Source: Actinomycetes bacterium | GTDB lineage: Bacteria > Actinomycetota > Actinomycetes > Mycobacteriales > Pseudonocardiaceae | DNA: 51,954 bases | Direction of reading: 5' to 3' | Assembly: GCA_021793175.1 (NCBI GenBank) | Contig: JAJYTH010000011.1 | Span: 1-51,954 of the forward strand | Part shown: piece by piece, positions 1 to 8,838 of the stretch | How the letters are laid out: the number at the start of each line of letters is the position of its first letter | Position numbering within the stretch: the first letter of the stretch is position 1 | Position numbers and translations under genes: made by a program | The notes under the pieces: generated by a model | What the model was told of the DNA's origin: nothing | The model's database searches: none | The model's input: the letters and a program-made list of their open reading frames with translations, nothing else

Positions 1-1
1 C

Positions 2-406
2 TTGTCGCCACCGATCCGGCTCGAGGAGAAGTGGTTCGAGACAGGGCACCTCGCCTACAGCATCGCCAAGTACTCGATGAGTCTGGTCACGGTGGGCCTG
101 GCCGCCGAACTGCGCGCCGACGGCATCGCGGCCAACTCGTTGTGGCCACGCACGACCATCGACACCGCGGCCATTCGCAACGTGGTCGGCGCGGAGTTGT
201 CGAGCCGCTCCCGCACCCCCGAGATCATGGCGGACGCGGCACACGCCATCCTCACCAAGCCGAGCCGGAAGCTGACGGGGCGGTTCCTCATCGACGACGA
301 GGTGTTGGCCGCCGAGGGCGTCACGGACTTCTCGCGTTACCGCCTCGCCGAACGCGAGGAGGACCTCCAACTGGACTTCTGGGTCGACCCGGCCAATGAC
401 ACGTGA
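2..406 (+). CDS. SDR-family oxidoreductase, C-terminal part (5' cut by window edge)
   Basis: C-terminal ~134 residues of a short-chain dehydrogenase. The visible part holds the YSIAK (Y-x3-K) catalytic motif, followed by the ELRADGIAANSLWPRT segment typical of HSDL2-like SDRs acting on hydroxyacyl or steroid-like substrates. The TTG at position 2 is only the first in-frame codon that could serve as a start; the Rossmann glycine motif is missing, so the gene must begin upstream of the window. The end overlaps the next TetR gene by 11 bases, so the two are probably co-transcribed. Substrate cannot be told from this fragment. Confidence 0.85.
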   Translation: MSPPIRLEEKWFETGHLAYSIAKYSMSLVTVGLAAELRADGIAANSLWPRTTIDTAAIRNVVGAELSSRSRTPEIMADAAHAILTKPSRKLTGRFLIDDEVLAAEGVTDFSRYRLAEREEDLQLDFWVDPANDT

Positions 407-1019
407 ACCGAGACAGGAACGCAGCAGGGCGACACGGCGGCGGTTGATGACCGCCGCCGTGGAGTGTCTGGCCGAACACGGCTGGACGAACACCACGGTG
501 GCCCTCGTCGCCGAACGGGCGGGCGTGTCACGTGGCGCGGCCCAACACCACTTCCCGACCCGGGAGGACCTCGTGGTGGCCACGGTCGAGTTCCTGGCCG
601 AGGAACAGATCGCCGAGGTGCGTTCCCGGGCGGAGACGCTGCCCCCAGGCCGCCGCAGGGCGTTGCCGGTGGCACGCATGCTGTTGAACCTCTACACCGG
701 GCCGAAGTTCCGTGCCGCCCTGCATCTGTGGGTGGCGGCGTCCACCGACGAGGCTCTGCGTTCGGTGCTGGCTCCGCTGGAAGCCCGCGTCGGCCGGGAA
801 TCCCACCGAGTCGCGGTCGAGCTGCTCGGCGCCGACGAATCCCGGCCCGGTGTACGCGAGACCGTGCAGACCACGCTCGACCTGGCTCGGGGTCTCGGGC
901 TGGCGAGTCTGCTCAGTGATGACTCGAAACGTCGCGAACGCCTCGTGCGGCAGTGGGCGACGGTGTTGGAACCGGTCGTGGAGGAACGCAGCGGAGGCCG
1001 GGTCCGCAGCGGGTCCTGA
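396..1019 (+). CDS. TetR/AcrR family transcriptional regulator
   Basis: 207-residue TetR-type repressor. The N-terminal helix-turn-helix lies at about residues 12-58 (AAVECLAEHGWTNTTVALVA, then AGVSRGAAQHHFPTREDL), and the rest is an all-helical ligand-binding domain. The ATG at 396 lies inside the end of the preceding SDR gene (11-base overlap), which suggests translational coupling and control of that SDR or its operon. The ligand is unknown. Confidence 0.88.
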   Translation: MTREPRQERSRATRRRLMTAAVECLAEHGWTNTTVALVAERAGVSRGAAQHHFPTREDLVVATVEFLAEEQIAEVRSRAETLPPGRRRALPVARMLLNLYTGPKFRAALHLWVAASTDEALRSVLAPLEARVGRESHRVAVELLGADESRPGVRETVQTTLDLARGLGLASLLSDDSKRRERLVRQWATVLEPVVEERSGGRVRSGS

Positions 1020-1483
1020 GGTTCGTCGCGGTCATTCCTCGTTTTCCGGCCATCGATGTCGATCGCCGTATTCATCGCAAGCGCCATCCTGCTGGAAATG
1101 TCCGTTATATAGGCATTCCCAGGCGTGTCCATAATGTTCCGATTCGAGGTGGGCGGTACTGCGTCGCCGCCGCTCTGTCCTGGCCGGATCACCTCCCGAT
1201 CGCTTGCGTGGCCGGCTCACGAACCGTTGTGGGAAACACCCGTTAGGAGGGCTCAGCCTGGTCGCTTCGTGTGATAAATCTCTGAATCCTGACGATGCCG
1301 AGCAGCGCATACTCGCAAGGAGGCGGTACAGACCGCTGGACGAGTGACACTAGGGAGCACGTTCCAGCGACACCTTCCGACGTCGGTCGTAGAACACGGG
1401 TGAAAAGACGGGCCGATGACACTCCCACCACGGCACGCGACGAGCGCACCATTCGGATCGAACACACACGCGCAGGAGCACAC
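1020..1483. other. 464-bp intergenic region upstream of cstA
   Basis: No convincing gene. An open frame continues upstream of the cstA start from 1295, but its residues have no SD support and no membrane-protein character, so it is treated as untranslated leader. There is an AT-rich island with TATATA at 1106-1111 that could be a -10 element for a long cstA leader, and SD-like AGGAGGG at 1243-1249 not followed by a start codon at normal spacing. No riboswitch or terminator was recognised. Confidence 0.4.
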
Positions 1484-3703
1484 ATGGCAACGGTCGGGCA
1501 TCCACCGGTCGAGGTGAACGACAAACCTCGATGGACACCGGGCAGAGTCGTGCTCTGGGTGGCGATCTCGCTGCTCGGGGCCATCGCCTGGACCATTCTC
1601 GCGTTGTCCAGGGACGAGCAGGTGAACGCGATCTGGTTCATTTTCGCGGCACTGTGCTCGTACGCGATCGCCTACCGGTTCTACGCGAGGTTCATCCTCA
1701 CGAAGGTCCTCAAGGCCGATGACAAACGCGCCACTCCGGCGGAGCGACTGGAGAACGGCGCCGACTACAACCGCACCGACCGTCGAGTGCTCTACGGGCA
1801 CCACTTCGCGGCCATCGCGGGCGCCGGTCCGCTGGTTGGCCCGGTACTCGCCGCGCAGATGGGCTACCTGCCCGGCACGATCTGGATCATCGTCGGTGTC
1901 ATCTTCGCGGGCGCCGTGCAGGACATGGTGGTCCTGTTCTTCTCGATGCGCCGCAACGGCCGGTCGCTCGGGCAGATGGCCCGCGACGAGATCGGTCCCA
2001 TCGGCGGTGCCGCCGCGATCCTCGCCGTCCTGGCCATCATGATCATCCTGCTGGCGGTGTTGGCGCTTGTGGTGGTGAACGCGCTCGCCGAATCGCCGTG
2101 GGGTGTGTTCTCGATCGCGATGACCATCCCGATCGCGTTCTTCATGGGTTTCTACCTGCGCTACCTGCGGCCGGGCCGGGTCACCGAGGTCAGCTTCATC
2201 GGCTGTGCCCTGTTGCTGTTCGCGATCGTCGCGGGTGGCTGGGTGGCCGAGTCGTCGTGGGCGCCGATGTTCACGTTGGACAAGGTCACGCTGGTCTGGT
2301 GTCTCATCATCTACGGTTTCCTCGCCTCGGTGTTGCCCGTGTGGATGTTGTTGGCGCCCCGGGACTACCTGTCGACGTTCATGAAGGTCGGCACGATCGC
2401 CCTGCTCGCGGTGGGTGTCCTGATCGCGATGCCTGCCACCACGATGCCCGCGTTCACCGAGTTCGCGTTCACCGGCGAGGGCCCGGCGTTCTCGGGCGCG
2501 TTGTTCCCGTTCGTGTTCATCACCATCGCCTGCGGCGCGTTGTCGGGTTTCCACGCGCTGGTCGCCTCGGGAACCACGCCGAAGATGGTGGCCAAGGAGC
2601 GGCAGGTCAAGCTCATCGGCTACGGCGGGATGCTCACCGAGTCGTTCGTGGCGATCATGGCGCTCGTCGCGGCCTGCGTGATCGACCAGGGTCTGTACTT
2701 CGCCATGAACTCGGCGGCGGGAGCCACGGGCGGCACGGCCCAGGGCGCGGCACAGTTCGTCAACGGACTCGACCTGCCCGGCGTGTCCACCACCCCGGAG
2801 GCACTCGACGAGGCGGCGGCCTCGGTGCAGGAGGAGTCGCTGGTGTCGCGCACCGGCGGCGCGCCGACACTGGCGGTGGGGATCTCGGAGATCCTCGGTG
2901 GGGTCTTCGGGGGCGCGGCGGCGAAGGCGTTCTGGTACCACTTCGCGATCATGTTCGAGGCCCTGTTCATCCTCACCACGGTGGACGCCGGGACGCGCGT
3001 GGGCCGGTTCATGCTGCAGGACACCCTCGGCAACGTGGTCCCGAAGTTCAAGAACACGTCGTGGCGGCCCGGAGCGATCCTGGCCAGCGCGGTGATTGTG
3101 GCCGCGTGGGGCTCGATTCTGTTGATGGGAGTCACCGACCCTCTCGGCGGAATCAACACGCTGTTCCCGCTGTTCGGCATCGCCAACCAGTTGCTGGCCG
3201 CCGTGGCGCTCACCGTGTGCGTGACGATCCTGTGTAAGACCGGCCGGGTCAAATACGCCTGGGTGCCGGGCATTCCCTTGGTATGGGATGTCGTCGTGAC
3301 ACTCACGGCCAGCTGGCAGAAGATCTTCAGCAGCGATCCGAACATCGGTTACTGGGCCCAGCACAGTGCCTACAAGGAAGCGATCGCGGCGGGCGAGACG
3401 TCCATGGGGCCTGCCGAGAACGTGGCGCAGATGGAACAGGTCGTGCGCAACACGTTCATCCAAGGCAGCCTGTCGATCCTCTTCGCCCTGCTGATCGTGG
3501 TGGTGCTCGTCGACGCGCTTCGGAAGTCGATCGGCGCCATCCGGTCCGGGCGGATCAGCGACACCGAACACCCGGCGGAGGAATCGCACGTGTTCGAGCC
3601 GTCGGGGCTGTTTGCCACCGCGGAGGAGAAACGTCTCCAAGCCCAGTGGCGGGAATGGGAAGCCGGACAAACCGGACAGGAGCCCACGGCGGTGCGGACA
3701 TGA
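1484..3703 (+). CDS. cstA: CstA-family carbon starvation / pyruvate transporter
   Basis: Polytopic inner-membrane protein of 739 residues. It shows the CstA hallmark GHHFAAIAGAGPLVGPVLAA near residues 100-119 and many hydrophobic helices. The family (CstA, BtsT) imports pyruvate and possibly peptides with a proton. The ATG at 1484 was chosen because CAGGAG lies 6-11 bases upstream and the protein then begins directly before the first helix; the in-frame start at 1295 would add 63 hydrophilic, unsupported residues. The stop overlaps the next start (ATGA), tying it to the YbdD partner. Confidence 0.93.
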   Translation: MATVGHPPVEVNDKPRWTPGRVVLWVAISLLGAIAWTILALSRDEQVNAIWFIFAALCSYAIAYRFYARFILTKVLKADDKRATPAERLENGADYNRTDRRVLYGHHFAAIAGAGPLVGPVLAAQMGYLPGTIWIIVGVIFAGAVQDMVVLFFSMRRNGRSLGQMARDEIGPIGGAAAILAVLAIMIILLAVLALVVVNALAESPWGVFSIAMTIPIAFFMGFYLRYLRPGRVTEVSFIGCALLLFAIVAGGWVAESSWAPMFTLDKVTLVWCLIIYGFLASVLPVWMLLAPRDYLSTFMKVGTIALLAVGVLIAMPATTMPAFTEFAFTGEGPAFSGALFPFVFITIACGALSGFHALVASGTTPKMVAKERQVKLIGYGGMLTESFVAIMALVAACVIDQGLYFAMNSAAGATGGTAQGAAQFVNGLDLPGVSTTPEALDEAAASVQEESLVSRTGGAPTLAVGISEILGGVFGGAAAKAFWYHFAIMFEALFILTTVDAGTRVGRFMLQDTLGNVVPKFKNTSWRPGAILASAVIVAAWGSILLMGVTDPLGGINTLFPLFGIANQLLAAVALTVCVTILCKTGRVKYAWVPGIPLVWDVVVTLTASWQKIFSSDPNIGYWAQHSAYKEAIAAGETSMGPAENVAQMEQVVRNTFIQGSLSILFALLIVVVLVDALRKSIGAIRSGRISDTEHPAEESHVFEPSGLFATAEEKRLQAQWREWEAGQTGQEPTAVRT

Positions 3704-3936
3704 CCGACCGTTCCGCCACGCGTCGCCTCGGCCTCTCGCGGGCTGGGGCGGCGCTGGCCCGTGGGTGGCGCGTGGTGAGTTGGTACGTCAAAGAAGTCGT
3801 CGGTGAGAACGACTATGAGCACTACGTGACGCACCTGCGTCGACACCACCCCGACACCCAGCCGATGTCCCGGCGCGAGTTCGAACGCGCCAAGTTGGAC
3901 CGGATGGACACCGACCCGCAAGCCCGCTGCTGTTGA
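3700..3936 (+). CDS. ybdD: YbdD/YjiX family small protein
   Basis: 78-residue basic protein with the family core WYVKEVVGENDYEHYVTHLRRHHPD followed by MSRREFERAKLD and a Cys-Cys C-terminus. The start ATG overlaps the cstA stop (ATGA), so translation is coupled. In enterobacteria the YbdD/YjiX proteins are encoded right after CstA or BtsT, and YbdD is needed for CstA-dependent pyruvate uptake; the same role is inferred here from order and overlap. Confidence 0.9.
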   Translation: MTDRSATRRLGLSRAGAALARGWRVVSWYVKEVVGENDYEHYVTHLRRHHPDTQPMSRREFERAKLDRMDTDPQARCC

Positions 3937-3939
3937 TGC

Positions 3940-3956
3940 CCGGTGCGTGGCACCGG
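3940..3956. terminator. Short GC hairpin between convergent genes
   Basis: CCGGTGC and GCACCGG form a perfect 7-bp stem with a 3-base loop, four bases after the ybdD stop and before the convergent DapA-like gene. There is no T tract, so termination is only inferred from position. Confidence 0.4.
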
Positions 3957-4026
3957 CGACGGTGCGTCCGAACAGGCTGTCCGCGGTGGGGCCTGCTCGT
4001 TCCTTGTGAGGAGGTCGAGCACTCTC

Positions 4027-4926
4027 CTATGGCCTGATGCCGAGTCCCTCGAGCACGCGAGCGACGTGGGCACGCTGGTCGTCGTCGAGGCCGAGAATCG
4101 GCAGCGGAAGACACGGGCGTCGGGCGAATCCCAGTTGCTCGGCGATCGCCGCGGTGACGTGTAAGCTTCCGCCGAGGTCGGAGAACAGGGCCCACAGCGG
4201 GGCGAGCCGCTCGGATTCGGCTGCCACTGCCTGATGGTCACCGTTCTGCGCAGCGCGTGTGATGCGCAGGGCGAGTTCGGGCAGGGTCCCGCCGATCACC
4301 GAATACCAGGCAGCACATCCGGAGACCAGTCCTGTCGCAGCCACGGCGTCCCCGGAGACCCCGATCGTCACCCACTCGGGGAGCGCGGCGCGGATCTTCG
4401 CGATATGGGCTCGTGCCTCGCCGAGATCGGTGGGCACGCCCGGGATCTTGAACGAAGCGATTCCGGGAAGTTCTGCGATCCGCGCGTACAGGTCGAGATT
4501 GAACGTGAAGCGTGTCGTGCCGGGATTGTCGTACACGATCACGGGAACCGAACTGTGTGCGGTGACGGTACGGAACAGTTCGTACACGTCGTCATCGGTG
4601 AGGGGTTGGTAGGTCATCGGTGCCAGCAGCAACCCGGCAGCACCGGCCCGCTGTGCGTCCTCCGCGTGGGCGAGGACCTGGGACGTGCGCAGTGCACCGA
4701 TGCCGATGAACACGGGAACTGTCCCCGCGTGCTCGACGGCCAGACGTGCCACGGTGGCGCGCTCCTGACGGCTGAGGTAGGCATACGATCCGGTCGAGCC
4801 GAGTGCGGTGATCGAATCGACGCCTGCGGCGGCCAATCGTTCCACCTGGGTCGCGAAGGCCGCCTCGTCGACCACGTCGTCAACGAGGGGGATGAGTGGG
4901 AAGACGCTGAGTCCGGTGAACGTCAC
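4027..4926 (-). CDS. DapA/NanA superfamily class I aldolase
   Basis: TIM-barrel Schiff-base lyase of 299 residues. Seen: GSTGS at 43-47 (the Thr pair region), Tyr132 in VIVYDNPG and the Schiff-base Lys160 in ASFKIPG. True dihydrodipicolinate synthases normally have a GTTGE loop and a different sequence after the lysine, so lysine biosynthesis is unlikely; a keto-acid or sugar-acid aldolase/dehydratase is more plausible. The GTG at 4926 was chosen because AAAGGGG lies 9 bases upstream and residue numbering then matches the family; an upstream ATG at 4977 lacks such support. It is divergent from an amino-acid permease, suggesting one catabolic unit. Confidence 0.82.
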   Translation of the reverse strand: MTFTGLSVFPLIPLVDDVVDEAAFATQVERLAAAGVDSITALGSTGSYAYLSRQERATVARLAVEHAGTVPVFIGIGALRTSQVLAHAEDAQRAGAAGLLLAPMTYQPLTDDDVYELFRTVTAHSSVPVIVYDNPGTTRFTFNLDLYARIAELPGIASFKIPGVPTDLGEARAHIAKIRAALPEWVTIGVSGDAVAATGLVSGCAAWYSVIGGTLPELALRITRAAQNGDHQAVAAESERLAPLWALFSDLGGSLHVTAAIAEQLGFARRPCLPLPILGLDDDQRAHVARVLEGLGIRP

Positions 4927-5492
4927 GGTCGTAGACCCCTTTGTCTGTCGCGGCTGCTGGAGGCTGGGCGAACTCATCGTCTCCCAACACTGTGGGAAGT
5001 CTGCCGACACCTGTGGCCTGAACCGATCCCGGGCTGCACCTCGACGAGGCTCGGAGCGGGGGCCTTTCCCGTGGAACTCGCCGGCACGTGCCACGGAATG
5101 GGTAGTGCGCTCCCATTCGGGTGGCTATCCGGATACTTCGCACCCAACGGCGATCGGACTCACTCCGAAGTGTTCGTCTACAGTCGATCGCTCCAACCCG
5201 ACCAAGCCCGGACCGGTCGACAACGGCATGGTCCCCTGTTCACGGCCGCCTTCGCCGGCTGCCCGAACAGTCACGAACGAGTGTCTCGACGAGAATTCCA
5301 AGCTGAGTGACCTGGCAGCACACACTCCTCGTCGGTGACACAGGGACAACGGACCGTTTCGGTCCGCATCGCACCCTCACAGAGTGGGTAGTCCTCTGCC
5401 GGACATGCCCGACGGCGGCTCCACACGAGGTGGACAGGCCCCGCCGTTTGGCTACACCGCGCACTTCTCGAGCGATGACAGAGGAGATGAAC
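4927..5492. promoter_or_regulatory. Divergent intergenic region between the aldolase and APC permease genes
   Basis: 566 bp separate the two divergent starts, so both promoters should lie here. I could not assign clear -35/-10 pairs. The segment TTCGTCTACAG (about 5173-5183) resembles a degenerate GntR-type half-palindrome but is too weak to call. No gene is supported in this stretch. Confidence 0.4.
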
Positions 5493-6875
5493 GTGCCCGG
5501 CGACCCCGATGCCGCGCGGAAACCCGCCCTCAAGAAGGCCATCGGCCCCAAACTGCTGCTGTTCTTCATCATCGGGGACATCCTCGGGACGACGATCTAC
5601 GCACTCACCGGTGAGGTCGCGGGCAAGGTCGGTGGGGCACTGTGGCTTCCCTTCCTGGTCGCCTTCGTCGTCGCCTTTCTCACCGCGTTCAGTTATCTGG
5701 AGCTGGTCGGGAAGTATCCGAAAGCCGGCGGCGCGCCGCTGTACGTGCACAAGGCGTTCGGAGTGCACCTTTTGACCTTTCTGATCGCTTTCGCGGTGAT
5801 GAGCTCGGGGATCACCTCGGCGTCGTCCGCCGCGGAGGCGTTCAGCGGCGACTACCTGGAAGCGATCGTCGGGGAGGACGTGTCCGGGTGGGCCTGGCTC
5901 GTGGCGATCGGCTTCCTCGTGCTCCTATCGGTGATCAACTACCGCGGTGTCAGCGAATCCGTCCGGGTGAACCTGGTGCTGACCTGTGTGGAGCTCGCCG
6001 GTTTGGCCATCGTGATCGTCTTCGGGGCCTATGCGTTGTTCACCGGGACACACAGCACCGACGTGGACCCCGATCCCGGCCGTCTCGTGGAGTTCGACCC
6101 CGACACCTCACCGCTGTTGGCCGTCACCTCGGCCACCGCACTCGCCTTCTTCGCGATGGTGGGCTTCGAGGACTCGGTGAACATGGCCGAGGAGACCAAG
6201 AACCCCACCAAGACGTTTCCCCGGGCCCTCCTGCTGGGCATGGCCATCACCGCCACGATCTACTTGCTGATCGCGCTGGTCACCTCGACGCTGGTGCCCA
6301 CCGACACGCTGGCGGCCTCGGACGGCCCGCTGTTGCTGGTCGTCGAGGCGGCAGCTCCGTGGTTCCCGCCGGTCGTCTTCTCTCTGATCGCCCTGTTCGC
6401 GGTGACCAACACCGCCTTGATCAACATGATGATGGCCAGTCGGCTCGTCTACGGCATGGCACAGGAGCGGGTCATTCCGCCTCCGTTCGGCGTGGTGCAC
6501 CCGACTCGGCGCACGCCGTGGGTGGCGATCCTGTTCACCAGTCTCCTCGCGGTGATCCTGGTGAGCTCGCTGGAGATCGCCGCCCTGGGGAGTACCACGT
6601 CGTTGCTGCTGCTCATGGTATTCGCGGTAGTGAACATCGCGGTGCTGGTGCTGCGTCGGGATAAGGCCGAACATGAGCACTTCCGAGCACCCACCTGGGT
6701 GCCGGTGCTCGGGGCGATCAGTTGCGCGTTCTTCGCGAGCCCGCTGTCCGGCAGGCCGGCTACGGAATACTTCGTGGCCGGCATCCTGCTGGGTATCGGT
6801 CTCCTCTTCTGGGTGGTCAACTTCCTTGTCCGACGCCGCCGCGCGGCGTTCGATCCGGCGAAGCTCCGCAAGTGA
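5493..6875 (+). CDS. APC superfamily amino-acid permease
   Basis: About 460 residues with roughly 12 membrane helices. Helix 1 (LLLFFIIGDILGTTIYALTGEVAGKVG) carries the broken-helix glycine pattern used for substrate binding in the APC fold, and GFEDSVNMAEETKNPTKTFP is the conserved segment of helix 6 and the following loop. The GTG at 5493 has GAGGAG six bases upstream; ATGs at 5475 and 5487 are alternatives with poor SD spacing. It probably imports an amino acid or related compound; the divergent DapA-type aldolase may act on a product of the same compound. Confidence 0.88.
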   Translation: MPGDPDAARKPALKKAIGPKLLLFFIIGDILGTTIYALTGEVAGKVGGALWLPFLVAFVVAFLTAFSYLELVGKYPKAGGAPLYVHKAFGVHLLTFLIAFAVMSSGITSASSAAEAFSGDYLEAIVGEDVSGWAWLVAIGFLVLLSVINYRGVSESVRVNLVLTCVELAGLAIVIVFGAYALFTGTHSTDVDPDPGRLVEFDPDTSPLLAVTSATALAFFAMVGFEDSVNMAEETKNPTKTFPRALLLGMAITATIYLLIALVTSTLVPTDTLAASDGPLLLVVEAAAPWFPPVVFSLIALFAVTNTALINMMMASRLVYGMAQERVIPPPFGVVHPTRRTPWVAILFTSLLAVILVSSLEIAALGSTTSLLLLMVFAVVNIAVLVLRRDKAEHEHFRAPTWVPVLGAISCAFFASPLSGRPATEYFVAGILLGIGLLFWVVNFLVRRRRAAFDPAKLRK

Positions 6876-7003
6876 CCTGAGCCGACGCGATGTGGCGAGT
6901 GCCCACTTTTCGAGCAAAGCGGTACTCGTTCGCGTTAACCGAGCAAGTCAGCGGCATCGGCTTGTAAGCGATGCTTGCCTGCATTTGTTGTGTTCAGCTG
7001 GGA

Positions 7004-7043
7004 CCTGCCTTGCCCTGTGTCTTGCGGTACAGGCCAAGGCAGG
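7004..7043. terminator. Bidirectional terminator-like hairpin
   Basis: Arms 7004-7018 and 7029-7043 (CCTGCCTTGCCCTGT / ACAGGCCAAGGCAGG) pair over 15 positions with one mismatch around a 10-base loop. It sits between the convergent permease and aldolase genes. There is no strong T tract on either side, as is common in actinobacteria. Confidence 0.65.
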
Positions 7044-7109
7044 TTTGCCCTTAGCTATTCCGCTGAAGGCCACTTCGGGGTAACCCCGCCCCAGCGTGAC
7101 TCCGCGTCG

Positions 7110-7946
7110 TCACACGGCGTCGAGGACGCGCAGGAGGCGGATGACCTCCTCGGTCATCGCGGTTCGGCCCGCGCCCAGGTATTTGCGGGGGTCAACCACG
7201 TCGGGATGTTCGGCGAGATAGTTCCGTACCGCGTCGGTGAGCGCGTGGTTGAGGTGTGTGGCGATGTTGATTTTCGTCATTCCGGCGCGGATGGCGGCGG
7301 TCAACGTCGCATCGGGTACGCCCGACGAACCGTGCAACACCAACGGGACGTCCACGGCCTCCCGAAGCTCACCGATCCGGTCCAGGTCCAGGACGGCGGT
7401 GCGTTCGGTCATGGCGTGCGACGAACCCACCGCCACCGCCAGCGAGTCGACACCGGTGTCGCGCACGAACACGGCCGCTTCCTTCGGATCGGTGCGCACC
7501 CCGGGTGCGTGCACGCCGTCCTTACCGCCGACCTCGCCCAGCTCCGCCTCCACGGCCGCGCCCACGGCATGTGCCTCGGCCACGACCTCGGCCGTGCTCG
7601 TGACATTGACGTCGTAGGGCAGCGCGGAGGCGTCGAACATCACCGACGTGAACCCCAGGTCCAGGGCCTCGCGAACGAGGTCGCGGTCGTCGGCGTGGTC
7701 GAGGTGCAGCACCAGCGGTGCCGACGACGCCTCGGCGACGGCGGTCACCGCCTTCGCCAGCGGTGCCAGCGCACCGTGGTAACGCATGGCGTTCTGACTG
7801 ATCTGCAGCACGATCGTGCAGCCGGTCTCCTCCGCCGCCGCCGCATACGCCTCGGCGTGTTCGAGCTGGATGACGTTGAACGCGGCCACACCGCGACGCT
7901 CGCCGCGCGCACGGTGGAGAGCGTCGTGCGGAGTCACCAAAGGCAT
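7110..7946 (-). CDS. Class II ketose-bisphosphate aldolase (tagatose/fructose type)
   Basis: 278 residues, the length of the GatY/KbaY/AgaY and short FBA group. Zinc-site and active-site motifs are visible: LHLDHADD, AELGEVGGKD, VGSSHA, VLHGSSGV and the phosphate-binding KINIAT. The reaction is reversible cleavage of a ketose 1,6-bisphosphate to DHAP and glyceraldehyde 3-phosphate. It is the last gene of a seven-gene minus-strand run with an 8-base gap to the SIS gene. With AgaS-like and PfkB-like neighbours, tagatose 1,6-bisphosphate is the likelier substrate (inference); fructose 1,6-bisphosphate cannot be excluded. Confidence 0.87.
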   Translation of the reverse strand: MPLVTPHDALHRARGERRGVAAFNVIQLEHAEAYAAAAEETGCTIVLQISQNAMRYHGALAPLAKAVTAVAEASSAPLVLHLDHADDRDLVREALDLGFTSVMFDASALPYDVNVTSTAEVVAEAHAVGAAVEAELGEVGGKDGVHAPGVRTDPKEAAVFVRDTGVDSLAVAVGSSHAMTERTAVLDLDRIGELREAVDVPLVLHGSSGVPDATLTAAIRAGMTKINIATHLNHALTDAVRNYLAEHPDVVDPRKYLGAGRTAMTEEVIRLLRVLDAV

Positions 7947-7953
7947 GGCTCGC

Positions 7954-8838
7954 TCACTCTCCTGACAGGACGATCGACCGGGTCAGGTGACGGGGACGGT
8001 CGGGATCGAGTCCCTTCGACAGCGAGTACGCCACCGCGAACAGTTGGCAGCGCACCAGCGTCAGCTGGGGGTCCTCGTCGAACCACAGCGCCAACGCCCC
8101 CGTGGCCTCCACTTCCTCGACGAGCCCGTCGGGGCGGGATCCGAGGAACACCACGGCGGAGTTCTCGTCGGAGATCGCCTTGGGACCGTGCCGGTAGTCC
8201 ATGGCCGGGTACGACTCCGTCCACGCCAGCGCCGCCTCGCGACACTTGAGGGCCGCCTCGTGTGCGAGTCCGACACTCCAGCCCCGGCCGAGGAACGTGA
8301 TCTGGGCGCGCTCCAGCAGTGCGGGCGGGACCGACCAGCGCGCCACGTCTTCCGCGGCCGAGGCCAGGGCCTCGATGTCCTCACCCAGACCTGCCCGCAG
8401 CAGCGACAACGTCGAGGTGGCGAACCGGGTCTGCACCACCGACTGTTCGTCGGCGAAGGGCAGCGTCACGACTTCGTCCGCGGCGTCGCGTCCGGGGGAG
8501 TCGGGATCGCCGATGACGGCGAGAGTCGGCACCTTCCCCCGCAGTTCCTTCAGCAGTTCGAGCACCTCGCTCGTCGTGCCGGAACGGGAGATCGCCACGA
8601 CGAGGTCGTAGTCCCGGCCGGTGGGGAACTCGCTGGCGGCGAAGGCGTCGGTGACGCCGTGGCCGAGACCTTCCCGACGAGCGGCGTAGGCCTGGGCGAT
8701 GAACCAGCTCGTGCCGCACCCGACGACGGCCACGCGTTGACCGCGGCGGGGAAGGGGGGAGGAGGCGGCCAGTGCGGCGGCCTGCCTCCAGGTGTCGGGC
8801 TGGCTGGCGATCTCGATGGAGACGAGGGGAGTGGTCAA
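7954..8838 (-). CDS. SIS-domain sugar-phosphate isomerase/deaminase (AgaS/GlmS-like)
   Basis: 294 residues with two SIS folds. The first carries VGCGTSWFIAQA and ISRSGTTSEVLE (phosphosugar-binding Ser/Thr loop), the second GRGWSVGLAHEAALKCREAA and the YRHGPKA motif of GlmS-type isomerases. There is no glutaminase domain, so it fits a ketose/aldosamine-6-phosphate isomerase-deaminase such as AgaS. The start is a TTG directly after the stop of the ROK kinase gene; AAGGAG lies 9 bases before it, which supports this rare start. Proposed step: galactosamine-6-phosphate to tagatose-6-phosphate. Confidence 0.87.
   Translation of the reverse strand: MTTPLVSIEIASQPDTWRQAAALAASSPLPRRGQRVAVVGCGTSWFIAQAYAARREGLGHGVTDAFAASEFPTGRDYDLVVAISRSGTTSEVLELLKELRGKVPTLAVIGDPDSPGRDAADEVVTLPFADEQSVVQTRFATSTLSLLRAGLGEDIEALASAAEDVARWSVPPALLERAQITFLGRGWSVGLAHEAALKCREAALAWTESYPAMDYRHGPKAISDENSAVVFLGSRPDGLVEEVEATGALALWFDEDPQLTLVRCQLFAVAYSLSKGLDPDRPRHLTRSIVLSGE

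Noticed and set aside
1271..1287. CRP/GlxR-type site TGTGA near cstA
   Set aside because: Only one half-site is present; the matching TCACA half is absent.
1295..1483. N-terminal extension of cstA from ATG 1295
   Set aside because: The extra 63 residues are hydrophilic, unlike the family, and lack an SD; ATG 1484 has a good SD.
1253..3670. Long minus-strand frame of 805 codons opposite cstA
   Set aside because: It is a His/Arg/Asp-rich shadow created by GC-rich codons of cstA; no motifs or SD.
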